This document shows positions 48,079-59,030 of a stretch of DNA of 64,000 bases, in pieces (position 1 is the first letter of the stretch; each line of letters begins with the position of its first letter). A program made the position numbers and the translations under genes. The notes under the pieces were generated by a model that was not told the origin of the DNA, searched no databases, and saw nothing but the letters and a program-made list of their open reading frames with translations. The stretch lies in assembly GCA_036023115.1 (NCBI GenBank), contig JAYKKT010000064.1, positions 2,103,501 to 2,167,500 of the forward strand, given 5' to 3'. The stretch is from Brasenia schreberi. Its lineage: Eukaryota; Streptophyta; Magnoliopsida; Nymphaeales; Cabombaceae.

Positions 48079-48973
48079 TTCATATGTGTCACCAAAGGGA
48101 ATCATCGATGAAGACCTGAAACAGCATCAGATAATGGACGAGGAGATAATTCAAACTTTACCGCCCTTGATAGACGATTTTGATTCATGGTTGCAGAGTT
48201 CATACTGCAACCCTTCGTTCAACCGGACCGCATCTTACCATGATCAGTTTCAAGGTGTATCGGCAAAGTATGAGCAGCAACATCAAATAATGATCGATGA
48301 CATTCAAAATGTACCACCCTTGTTAGAAGACTTTGACTCATGGTTCGATATTTCATCATGCAATCTTGCTTTGCCTTATAATCAGTTTCAAGGTATCTTG
48401 TTGCCGATCTGTTCCTTCAGCAGGAAACACGCACGCACGCACACACAAAAACACGGGTATGTGCGCACATGAACATTTTCGGCATTCTTGGTCGTACACA
48501 ATTATAGCATTCTTGGTTAAGAAGCATATGCTAATTTAAGCTACTATAACTAATTATTTGATTGCCTACTGTTGTCAAACAGATGATTTTGATGATTATG
48601 AATTACTGATGGGCGAGAAATCTAAAGGATCAGATTCTCCTGATTATGAACGAAGCATTTGTGACTATGAAAATAGAAAGTTACTTTCTGTTACTGCTAA
48701 TGGTAGAAATGATGGTTGCGTTGTGGAAGACGATGAAATGAAGATGACCAGAAGGAAGAACGTTGGCACAGAGAGGGCAAAAGATATAAGCTTTGCACAG
48801 TTGTCCAAACACTTTTACATGCCAATAACGCAGGCAGCAAAAAAGATGAACGTAGGATTGACGGTATTGAAGAAGAAATGCAGAGAGTTTGGGATTCCAA
48901 GATGGCCCCACAGGAAGATGAAGAGCTTGCGAAGCTTAATTGACAGTGTTCAAGTATATTTATTTGCTTCACA

Positions 48974-49034
<61 letters not shown>

Positions 49035-49393
49035 ATATAGTGTAACATGCTACATTACGTTGTCATATCCTTAAAAATCTCAAGAATCCAATACAAGAAA
49101 TTAATAGTTGATATTAAAAAGAAAAAGTATCATAACTTCAAATTGATTAAAAAGAAACTTTTGCTTTTTATATCAAACATCGATCTTTTCTATAAGATGG
49201 TTCGAATTTTAACATGGTGTTAAAATAGGCAAACATCTAAAATAGGGAGAATATAAAGCATTCTCTCTCTTCCTATATATATATATGTTTTGAAGAGTGG
49301 AGAAAGCTAGCATACGGTAGAAGAGAACAATTTGAGTGGAAGGATGCACGAGTGCACACAAAACTGGGTCACATATCAGTCATATATATATAT

Positions 49394-49429
<36 letters not shown>

Positions 49430-49559
49430 GAAATTGGTTACGACTTTTGTTAATATACGTTTGTTCACCACAAGCGGACAGAAAAACGTACAAGATTCTG
49501 TTTTGTCTTCTGAAAACAGTACAAAGACCATAGAAGTTCCTTGGATTCCGCTAGTACGT

Positions 49560-49609
<50 letters not shown>

Positions 49610-49872
49610 GTCTTCCTTCCTAATATTCGCTTCAGTAATAGAATTATTGATATTGATTTGATGCACGCATGTAGGAGCTGGGGAAAGAAGACGGACAAGT
49701 GGGGAAGCAAAGATCGAGGCTTGCAATCGAGGTGTTGGAAGAGCAAGTGAGGCAGATGGAGAAGATGCCTGCCATGGAAATGCCGGAGAACACCAAGAGG
49801 CTGAGGCAAGCATGCTTCAAGGCTAACTACAAGAAGAGACGCCTCCATAGTCTTGAAAACTCTAGTGCATGA
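48079..49872 (+). CDS. RKD-type RWP-RK transcription factor, 3 exons identified, 5' end not placed
   Basis: Exons: about 48079-48392 (acceptor taacag tentative), 48583-48953, 49675-49872. The frame closes across both introns. Exon two encodes the RWP-RK domain: DISFAQLSKHFYMPITQAAK, then KMNVGLTVLKKKCREFG and RWPHRK. The last exon encodes a Leu-rich coiled-coil segment and ends TKRLRQACFKANYKKRR, as in RKD proteins such as AtRKD4. RKD factors are DNA-binding regulators of egg cell and early embryo identity; this role is known for the family, not shown here. The first listed exon is acidic and contains two copies of a PPLxxDFDSW module. The first in-frame ATG (48,134) falls inside the first copy, so the real start is probably in an upstream exon. 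Intron 3 (48,954-49,674) is crowded with TA, GA and CA repeats. Confidence 0.86.
48086..48392 (+). repeat. In-frame duplication inside RKD exon (PPL-DFDSW modules)
   Basis: Copy 1 (48,086-48,256) runs from VSPK through QHQIMDEEIIQTLPPL and DDFDSW to QFQG. Copy 2 (48,257-48,392) runs from VSAK through QHQIMIDDIQNVPPL and EDFDSW to QFQ. Copy 2 lacks several codons. The copies are diverged but clearly related at both levels. Confidence 0.85.
48976..49609. repeat. Microsatellite cluster in RKD intron 3
   Basis: (AT)n lies at about 48,976-49,039, (GA)n at 49,398-49,427, and (CA)n(TA)n at about 49,560-49,609. Confidence 0.95.
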
Positions 49873-50434
49873 ACAAATCATTACATTGGTTGAACTTCAT
49901 GATTGATGCTCTCTTGCTCCCTAGTATTACCAAGCTACACACAAATATACAGCAGTATATTTCGAGTTGTTTTCTCTCGAGCGTGCACACACTCGCACAC
50001 AGAGTTTTCATCTTCATTAGCAGTATTCTACCTTTCATGGTGAAGACCAAATGCAGGAGAGTTCATCCCTGCCACTCATCTCCAGAACTTCGTAGTTCTC
50101 ACTTGCTCAACTATTAAGCTACATGATGAAATGGTTCTCCGGCATCTCATAGATAAATCTGGAACTTTTGATACTTAGAATTATCTAAGAAAATCTAGCG
50201 TTATTTTACATAATTCTAAAATTACTGCACCAACTTGATCAAGGACTGAACCAATGTCTTTGCTAGACTACAATTGAGGAATTTTGTTAAAAATCAAGAA
50301 AACCAATTGATGAATCCACGGGATGGTTGGTTTTGACGCTTCGAATCGGCTCACCTTGTTTGGTTGTTATGAGCACTCATACCTAGCCTTGAGCATTCAT
50401 ACCCACTCTAGGTAGGATCAGTTGCATGAATTTT

Positions 50435-50623
50435 TAAGAGGATGTTTGATGGAATGGCCAGGGCCTGCCATGTACAACGACCGCAGTCCTGTTGCTTTTC
50501 AAATGCAGGCCCCGTTCTCCATTATCAAAACAGGGGCCATGGCCCTACTTTTATACGTAATTTGGAACTGGGCCTGCAATACCAGTGTTACAGGCCCGGG
50601 GCGTGTTATCAAGCATCCCCTAA
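50435..50623. mobile_element. PIF/Harbinger-type MITE, 183 bp, TAA target duplication
   Basis: The element 50,438-50,620 has ends GAGGATGTTTGAT and, inverted, GGGGATGCTTGAT (11 of 13 equal), with further inverted GGCCTG blocks inside. It is flanked by TAA on both sides (50,435-50,437 and 50,621-50,623). A 3-bp TWA duplication is typical of Tourist-like elements. Confidence 0.65.
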
Positions 50624-50904
50624 GTGCTAGCATTCATATGAAAAGATAGGGCTTGTAAAGGACCTGAAAAAACCGAAAGTCAGCTCATTTTCCATAGAAA
50701 CAAACTAAACTAACGTTAGCCAAACAGACTCCACTCAAACATGTCCGCGAACGGTTCATTATCCTGTTACAAGCTAACATGAAATCGAGTTGAGATAGTG
50801 GTTCTCTTAATATTCTAAATAAACAGCCCCAGCCCCTTGTTCATATCAAAACTTTCTCTGGAAAAGTTTAAACAGAAATGAATCTTGATTTGCACAGAGC
50901 AATA

Positions 50905-50985
50905 GTTCACCTGGCAAGTGGTCGACTCACAAGTTGAAGTTCATGAGTTCAAAACATGGGACGTGCATATCGATTCATCCTCCCC
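50905..50985 (+). repeat. Au-type SINE-like fragment
   Basis: ATAGTTCACCTGGCAAGTGG, then CATGAGTTCAAAACATGGG and CGTGCATATCGATTCATCC, follow the A-box, B-box and downstream order of the other fragments listed. Confidence 0.4.
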
Positions 50986-51298
50986 ATTTAAAGAAAAAAA
51001 AACAAAACTATTTGCCTTAAATAAATTTGTACATTAATACAATTTCATATGGATTCAGCCTTCAAATGTACCATGCTCATGTTTCAGCTTATATGATTTG
51101 AAGAATTGAAGATACACGAGCTAAGGATGAGCTGAACCTAGCCAAACTATGAGTTTGCTTGGTTTATTTACCAGCCCTGTCGAAGATTCAATATTCTGGA
51201 TGTCACCTATCTTACAAAGTTACTCTGCATTGATAAAAATGGATTGCTAAAGTATAAAGCATAACTTGAAGACAGCGTGGTCCACAGTCCATAAAAAA

Positions 51299-53779
51299 CT
51301 ATTTGCAATCAGAATCACTAATATGTTCTTCACAAGCATGCACTGACGCACAAACTTGGCACTGGCATGAGGCATCCTCCTCTATTGCTCTTTTCTTCCT
51401 GAGAATTGGAATATCCTCTTTTACAGATTCCATTTTCCTTGGGATGGAACTGGCACCGGCAGATGCCATTCGCATGGTGGTAGTTTTATGATTGTGTTCT
51501 TCGATTTCAGCTGGTGCAGAACCTTCAATAAGGGAAACACGAGAACTCAGCTTCTGAATATGGCTTCCTGGTTGCAAATCCAGGGCATATGTTTGCTCAT
51601 GTTCTTCTACCAGTGGATTGGGATGAGTGAGCAACTCATCGATATGTGCCACCACATCTATCTGATTGAAAAAAGCAGGTGAGAATTTAGTATATAAATT
51701 TACAAAGGAAAAAAAATTCCAACAAAAGAAAGCATGTGTAGAGAGTACTTGCAAGTATCCAAATTTATGTCATGAGAGATGTGCCTGAATTGCATCCAAC
51801 GATTATGTGTCTCATAATTACTTTGTTTTATAATTTACGCAAGGCAAGTATAATTCATCAAAGAAATGTTAAAGCTGAAAAAGTGAACGACTGAGAGGGA
51901 TCTCCTTACGTTTCTCCAATAATAGAAACATAACAGCAAGGTCCTCCCAGATAGATCTGGCAAGTAACTGCTTCTTATAGAATAGAGATAAAGAGAGTGA
52001 CCTATAACTAAATAAAAACATGTTGATTCTCAGTCGAAATAAAGCATTAAACAACCAATTTCATAGAAGCATTTTTTAAGCAAATAAAACGAGTAATCTC
52101 AAAACAAACAAACAAGACCTGTCTTATAATTTTCGGTAGCATATTCTGAGAAACAATACTCCTTACCTCGTTCCATTTAGGCAAACTTCTTTTAGAATGA
52201 GACATTTCCTTGAACATGCTCCAGGAGATCTTCTCTAACTCTGATTCAAGTTCAGCTTCAAGTTCATCCATTTCAAGCGTCCTCTGGGTCGGTTCCTCTG
52301 TGATCGCACTGCTCTCAGATTCACCATTTTCCCCTGTAACAAGACTAAAGCCACCGGTCTCATCTAGATCGCTTGCCTCTGCATTGAATTTTTCAATAGT
52401 TGTCACCTTTTCCGTTTTGCATGCTTCTTCCTCGCATGGAGTGATCAAACATTTATGACTCAACGAATGCAAGCTTCGTAAAGATTTTCGTGTATGGAGC
52501 TCATTTTTCAGTTCGTCTATAAGTTTCTCAGTTTCATCTAAAGCAATGCCTAGTTTATCCATTTCATTCTTCCCCACAGAAGCCATGAGCATCACTCCCA
52601 TACTAATTCCCCAGTTCAGAAGAGGATTCCCTGCACCAATGTATTAACATCATACAAATAATTTGCTAAGCAACGATAGTGACGATACTAGAAATTTTGT
52701 GCTCGAGAAAATGAACAAAAAGGTTTTTGTGTAGAGGGACCAAATATCTCATTCTCAAGCAAAACACCGGAAGGAAAACAACTTAAAAGCGTCCTGATTA
52801 CCTCTAAAGATGCTACTTCCCACCAAAAACAGAAATAAAGAACAAGCGTGTTCCCATAGAAAATCTTTGCAAATGCCATCTATCTTGAGTTATACGCATA
52901 GCTTAACTAACAAGCAAGATCATGTTTTGTTACTTCTTTCTAACAACTTTTAGGCCTTCGTCAGACTCCTCTATAGTGCTATGACTTCTCACACCTCATA
53001 GCTTAACTAACAAGCAAGATCATGTTTTGTTACTTCTTTCTAACGACTTTTAGGCCTTCGTCAGACTCGTCTATAGTGCTATGACTTCTCACACCTTTGC
53101 ATTTGAGCATCATTGTTGCCAGACCCAGTTTTTGCTTTGATCTCGTCCGGTGCCCTGTTTTTACCTTGGCCAGACATCCGATTGGTTCATGAATTCAATT
53201 AAAAGAAGCGTTTCTTCCTTTTCATCAACTCCACAAAATTAGAAGATTCAGATATCGAGATGAATATATGACATGCTCAGCATCATCAACTCTATCCAAT
53301 GAAAACCTAAATACCAGATAAGTACCCTGTGAGAAATGCGAATCACGACAGAGTTCGGAACTCTTCTTCTCCTGAATCTTCCAACCCCTGTGCTTCTTCG
53401 AAAGAACAGATAACCTCTTCCCCTTCTGTTGCCGTCTACCGGAGAGAGATCTACCGACCACCCCGCATGATCTCGTCGTTCTCATGCCGACGCTAGAAAA
53501 TTTGAAGACCCCATCCTTTGTTTCATCGCCACCCTTCGAGCTGTGGACGTCGGGAACGCGTGAACCGCCTTGATCCTTGTGGGATTGGAGAACAACGCAG
53601 GATGGATGAAGGGGATCACTCCCAATTCGAGAATTTTTGGAGTCTAAGGATTGTGAACTTTCATTACGGGTTTGTTGGTCGCTTTGATCATGCTTTTTAT
53701 AACAGGTAGAGGCATCGAGAAATCGTTTTGCCAGGTACCCGGAAGTTGCAGCAGCGGCGACCAAGAGGATTTGCCACAT
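51299..53779 (-). CDS. Membrane-anchored coiled-coil protein, possibly POLAR-like, 3 exons, 426 aa
   Basis: Exons: 53779..53326, 52630..52167, 51661..51299, GT-AG, phases 1 and 0, with the frame closing exactly. The N-terminus MWQILLVAAAATSGYLAKRF is a short hydrophobic anchor. Residues 153-171 (NPLLNWGISMGVMLMASVG) are a second hydrophobic stretch, followed by coiled coil (NEMDKLGIALDETEKLIDEL) and the acidic helix MDELEAELESELEKI at 272-286. This layout recalls the plant family containing POLAR (At4g31805), a stomatal-lineage polarity protein. The usual POLAR-type C-terminal 'ELEKRLHELLE' block was not found, so the name is tentative. A CT repeat (53,826-53,851) lies about 45 bp upstream of the ATG. 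Intron 1 contains a 100-bp tandem duplication. The gene structure is well supported; the identity is not. Confidence 0.72.
52897..53096. repeat. Perfect-period 100-bp tandem duplication in intron 1 of the coiled-coil gene
   Basis: 52,897-52,996 and 52,997-53,096 are two copies starting CATAGCTTAACTAACAAGC. I see two differences (AACAACTT/AACGACTT and CTCCTC/CTCGTC). High identity points to a recent event. Confidence 0.95.
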
Positions 53780-53825
53780 TCCTTCTGCTCAGAATTTTGC
53801 TTCCAAATAAACAGATCAGATCGCG

Positions 53826-53851
53826 AGAGAGAGAGAGAGAGAGAGAGAGAG
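53826..53851. repeat. (GA)n run in the 5' UTR or promoter of the coiled-coil gene
   Basis: A GA run on the plus strand, CT in the gene's sense, just upstream of the start codon. Confidence 0.9.
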
Positions 53852-54162
53852 GAGTCAAGAGGAAGGGTTTAGTGACCCGGGTAAACTGTTTCCTTGGATT
53901 CTTTGCCTTCTGAATTGGCTTTTGAGTTTTGCCGCTAAAACGATTCGATCTTTTCTTTTCCCTCCCTCAGTCTCTTTTACAGAGACACCCTCCTATGTGA
54001 GATTCTACAAAAACGATTTGAGGATTGATGCCATTTAATAAAAATATGAGTACATTCACTTAGAAGAATGAGGGTTTTGATCACCACCATTATACGATCA
54101 CATGAACGAGATGATACGATTACACTAATGATCAATATCTAGGATAGAATGTTGTCTAACAG

Positions 54163-54222
<60 letters not shown>

Positions 54223-56552
54223 TATATATATATATATATAAACAGTCGATCAAATCCTCAATGAGAGGATCTCGGTTCGGAGCTGCTCTTTGAACCCTGG
54301 CTTGAACCCACCAACGAAGCCCTGCAAATTGGTTGGCTCAGTGCAAGCGATATGCTGCTAAGCAACCTGTTTGTTTATGTTCTCTGCTGATGAGAAACCT
54401 TCATTAAGTAAACCCCTCGTGGCCCGGCTTGGTTCAGCTTGCTCGTGTTCAGACTCGGTCATAAATGAGACGAAAGCGAGCTGATTTGTTAAGCTTCACG
54501 AGCTCAACATGAATGTTTGTGTTGAGCTCCTTTGTGTTCGGCTTCTTCATCTTTTATTTGAAACCTGCATGTGAGATTTGACAAATTCAGGTGAAGCATT
54601 TCAAGTTTTATCCTAAACGGATTTGGCATGCCTTATAAACCTGGTCGATTTTTGGTAACTAAACCAGCAGTTCCAAACCATCAGTTCAAATTCCACCCAA
54701 AACCAAACAACCATACTTCGGGTTCTATCCCAGTTCTATAACAGTTCCGTACCTTTCAGTCCCATTTTCCAGTCCTGAGTTTTGATGTACTTGAGAAAGG
54801 ATTATGAAAGAAAAGGCTTTTGGAACTGGGACTTAATATGATTTGAAACCGTTGGTCCTGGTTTTTGTTTAATTTTTTTGTGGAACTGGAATTGAGTGAA
54901 AGAAGTTATGGGTTTGATTTTCATTTTAGGTCCAATTCCCTCGGTTCCTGAGGTGATTCAGGTCTGGTTTGAACCATCGAACTGGGTCCAAGCATGCGAC
55001 CACTACAAACTGTTTAGGCTTGCGTTGGAAAGAATGAATCTGCAATCCATAATTAGCTGTGGAAAAAGGGTTGGTAGCGTAGGTTGACCTGCTTTTGCCA
55101 GAAGCACAAGATGACAAGATGGCTTGACACGAATATGATGAGAAACAGTGACATCACTTTGAGATGACTGACAGATAAGGACATGACCTTAAAGTTATGG
55201 TTCGTGTCCATCCCAAATAACATAGAAAAAAAGGCCTACAATTAGGGGTGGCAATTTTGGACTCACCCGATCATTGGACACGAAAAGTCTGTGTTCGTGT
55301 CATGTGTTGAGTTTCTCGGGTAAGGTGATATGATGAAAGTTCGATTCGAGTTTGGGTTGACACAAACCAACCTAAAATTTATATATTAATTATATGTTTT
55401 GTCTTTATATTCATAAACACATGCATTTGATTATATGTAAACATGTTTAACGAGTGATTGGATGTTACTCACTTATGAGACGATATTGTCATCCCCACCT
55501 TTCACTTTTGGGAGGAATGAGTATAATAAAAGGTGTTATTTGGATTTTTCAAATATCTTATATTTTTAAGTTGCACTTGTGTCCTTTAAAAATAAAGGAG
55601 TATAAATATACATTGTCATAAGTGAACAATACCTAATTTTTCTATGGTTAATATGCAAAATCAGATCTTACACACTTTTGACACTGATCACTCGTGCTTG
55701 TCTCTTTTTTTTTTATAAATATAATTTTAAAAACTGTAAGAGTATTTAAAAAACATGAAAAATAATCTTATTATACTCATGTTCATAAAAAACAAAAAAT
55801 AAGTAAGATTCAATACACACACATATATATACAAAAAATGGATGCTACCTATTGTTAACAATACATACTTATACTTATCTTTTATTTTTATGAGGTATAA
55901 GTTTTATTTAAAAGTTGCAAAGGTATTTGAAAGAAATTAAAAACAGTTTTGTTATATTTTGAAATAAAATATCCTTGTTTTTTTGAGAGTGTGAATACAA
56001 AACATCATGATAACTTTTTAAGTAGCACTCAAGCCTCAAAAACTTTATATATATATGCATGTGTCAAAGGTATAGGATAGAATCCTTTATACATGTAGTT
56101 AATAAAATGTATAAATGTTAGTAAATAATATACTTCATATATATATATATATCACACACTTTTTCTATATCTATGCGGTTCTACCCGGACCTACCTAAAC
56201 CTGGCCTGGGTCATCAAAGTGGGCACGGATAGAAAATCATTCAGGACAACGTGTTTTAAATCAAACCTGAAGTGACCCGACCAGTCAACTCGATTAGCCA
56301 GCCCTAAGTAGGGTCACGATGACTTGTTTCTGACATAAATACAACGCAAAACACAAGGTAACCCGTCACTAACACGAAATCGCCACACGTGCGGGGGACG
56401 ACGAGTCCATGTTTCAGAACCAACTGGAACAGATGCGCGGTCATAATCGTCATTACCAAGATTCACTAGTCGAGAACTGTAATTACAGCCCTTCCAAAGA
56501 TCCCTTCCCTCCTTTTCTCTTCGTCCGGCCTCCGACCGAGTGAGAGAGAGGA
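53852..56552. other. Intergenic region between divergently transcribed genes
   Basis: No gene was recognised. It contains (CT)n at 54,169-54,219 next to (TA)n at 54,223-54,240. At 55,243 TAGGGGTGGCAATTTTGG resembles the MITE starts at 13,649 and 14,190; a weak inverted partner (TAGGGCTGGCTAATC) ends at 56,306, without a matching 8-bp duplication. Confidence 0.45.
54169..54240. repeat. Compound microsatellite (CT)n(TA)n
   Basis: A CT run of about 50 bp, then GTG and a TA run. Confidence 0.95.
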
Positions 56553-56752
56553 ATGATGGCGGAGAGTTCGAAGGATCGGAGCCCTAACGCTACGAAGGGG
56601 ACGAAGATCCTTCATAAGTTTAACGTATACGAGAATCCCGTCCTATCGGCCGCCCTCACAGCCAGGAGCATGAAGCCATCCTCTGTCACGATCTTCTTTT
56701 TCATTGCCACCGTCGTCGTTTCCACTTCCGTGCTCGTCTCTCTCACCAACAG
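56553..56752 (+). CDS. First exon of an unrecognised small membrane protein
   Basis: ATGATGGCGG opens 66 codons plus 2 nt, ending in AACAG|gtattt, a good donor. The sequence MMAESSKDRSPNATKGTKIL is followed by FNVYENPVLSAALTARSMKP and then one hydrophobic segment from about residue 43 to 64 (VTIFFFIATVVVSTSVLVSL). A CT-rich 5' leader with GAGAGAGAG precedes the ATG. I do not recognise the family with confidence; a small ER membrane protein of the type annotated as a V-ATPase assembly factor is one possibility. No downstream exon was found before 64,000, so the next intron would exceed 7.2 kb and would contain the second hAT copy. The GC- and codon-rich opening suggests a real exon. Confidence 0.5.
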
Positions 56753-58633
56753 GTATTTCTCCCTGTTTCTTGATTGCTTGCCTAAATCGTTGTAGAGGAA
56801 TCGTTCTTGCGTTTTCTGTTTCTTTTTCCCGTTTTCTCTCTCTCTCTCTCTCTCCGGTTTTGTCATTACGCAGAGAGTTTTGCTGATTAGGGTTTTCCAG
56901 TTTGGGTGGGTGGTGAAGAGGAAAACCGTTCACATTGGCTCGTTCCCTTACAGGAAGATGCCAAAGTGTTGTACCATAACGATGTCGTGCATTTGCATTT
57001 GTTTCTATAGCTCTGAATGCGGCCGGAAGGATCAGATTCTCTGTACGAACATACGACAAATGACTGGACTCTTTCTCCGTTTTCACCCCCTTTTTGGGCT
57101 CGAAACGTTGGAAAACCCATTTCTCGGGACATCCTGAATTTTCTAATTTGGTCGTTTGCTTTTCGATTATGATTGCTTCGTGCATTATCGTTAAAAGGGT
57201 TTCGTTTTTCCCATGCTTATGTAACTGATTCGAACATCCAATCACTGGATTGAAAGTTCCTTGTTTGAAGTGCATGCCTCTGATGAATTTAGTGCGTCTG
57301 CGCAGATTGTACTGAGGTATCATGTAAACTTATAGTGTATTGTGTAGTAACTTCAAAAATCACTTCGGTGCAAAATTTACGACTCATTCATAGGGTTTAA
57401 GAACAACATTAGGTGTTGCACAGCAAAAGTTGCTGAGGAGATGGTTTATAAATACCTTTAATCTCCTAGTTTCAACGACATGGAGATTGAAGCTTCCTTT
57501 GCTGCAAGCTGGACTAGAGATTTTGATGCTAAGTAACCAAGAGTAGGTGAGTTGTACATTAGGGAGTTTTAGGATGTGTTCTCAAGAACACGCTTGTCAA
57601 TGATAATTCTTGATGCTATGCATTGTCAAACCATCTCACAACTATCGACATGTTCATCATTTCATGCCTTCAATTATTGGAAGTTATAGCACACAACAGT
57701 AGTCACTGTTTTTGTACTTCTAGAGAATCTTTATCTAAGTTCCATGCAAGAAGGTGGTAGATCCAAACAGAGAAATTGAATAATTAATAATTCAAACTAT
57801 CGTTCATTAAGCAAAATGCAAACATGAAAATTTGAGTTAGCAGGCAACTTGAGTTATCAACAAAGTAAACATATATGTGTAGTTGCATAAAATGATCGGC
57901 TTGCTTCTGTCCCAGACCAGGGTGGGCCATTCTTCTGGATAATTATGGTTAATGAACTTTGTTGTGGCCTTCCTCATTAAGGTTTGCTATTTTGATATTT
58001 TTGCTCCGATGGTTTCATTAGCATAATGTTGTAAGTATCGTATGGACCAAGTGTCATTTGCCTCTTTGGTTAGAGCATATTTCACACGTATTTGTAACAT
58101 GTCATCTGTAATCGACTGCATCCTACAGTAAGTGTTGATAACTTGATATGTATCTTCCATCAATGGTGGAAGGTTCAATACGATGTACCACTATATTGCA
58201 AAAGGATAGACTATAGAGTATCAGATTGTACCATACAATAAGCACACTGCACCCCTGGACCATTATATTATATATATACACGTACATGCGTACTAGGTGC
58301 AATAGTAGCACAGGCCTTAGGAGAAACAGTTCCCCCCTCTCTTTCTCTCTTGTGTGTGTATATATATATATATGTAATCTATATTTCTGAAATTATCATC
58401 GCATCTTGTTTTTTTAAGTAGTTGATGTTTATTTATTTATTTGATTTTTTAGTGTTTTATTAAAAACTATTACATGTCTGATACGAATTTATATGTATCA
58501 TGTATCGGTTGTATTGTATCATGGTGAGAAAACGATGTGCCCCTAACCAATGTGTACAACAACGATCAAAACACTCCAACTCCACTCAAGAGCAATAAGA
58601 CCTCTAAGAGTGTGGACGATAAGAAGCATGACA
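56753..58633. other. Probable intron of the 56,553 gene
   Basis: No exon was recognised. Pieces with ATCGTAT/ATACGAT words near 58,020-58,260 and 58,480-58,540 resemble hAT termini, but boundaries are unclear. Confidence 0.35.
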
Positions 58634-59030
58634 ACCCAATGTTATAAAAATCGTATCGGTTCCCGTATCACACTAGACACCAATGCGGCTGTATCGTACC
58701 ATATTGTATGGTATGATATGGTACGTAATTTTTTTATTAAAAAATAAAAAATGTAAAAATTAAAATTAATGAACAAAACATGTACCACAATGAATAACCA
58801 TCCATACTATAACAAAAACATCTCCTAATGAAGTTATCAACAAGGCTACAAGGATCCATAATTCCATATTCCATAGAATCCATACCATTAAGCATTAACT
58901 CTTAGGTAAGGCGACGAAGAGAATACTAAATAGTGAATAATGAATGGGTTTAACTTAATAAACAACAAAGTTACAACATAAAAAATAAAGACGTTACAAA
59001 GTTACAAATAAAAGTTAAAACAAATTACTA

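Larger units (their letters stand above)
49873..51298. other. Region between RKD and the coiled-coil gene
   Basis: No gene was seen. It contains a Harbinger-type MITE (50,435-50,623) and a SINE-like block at 50,905-50,985. Confidence 0.45.

Noticed and set aside
48086..48472. RKD start at GTG 48,086
   Set aside because: GTG initiation is not expected in a plant nuclear gene and the frame is open upstream; it is an internal exon part.
55243..56306. Possible 1.06-kb MITE (TAGGGGTGGCAAT...ending GCCCTA)
   Set aside because: Terminal match only about 11 of 15 and the flanking 8-mers (CCTACAAT, AGTAGGGT) do not match.
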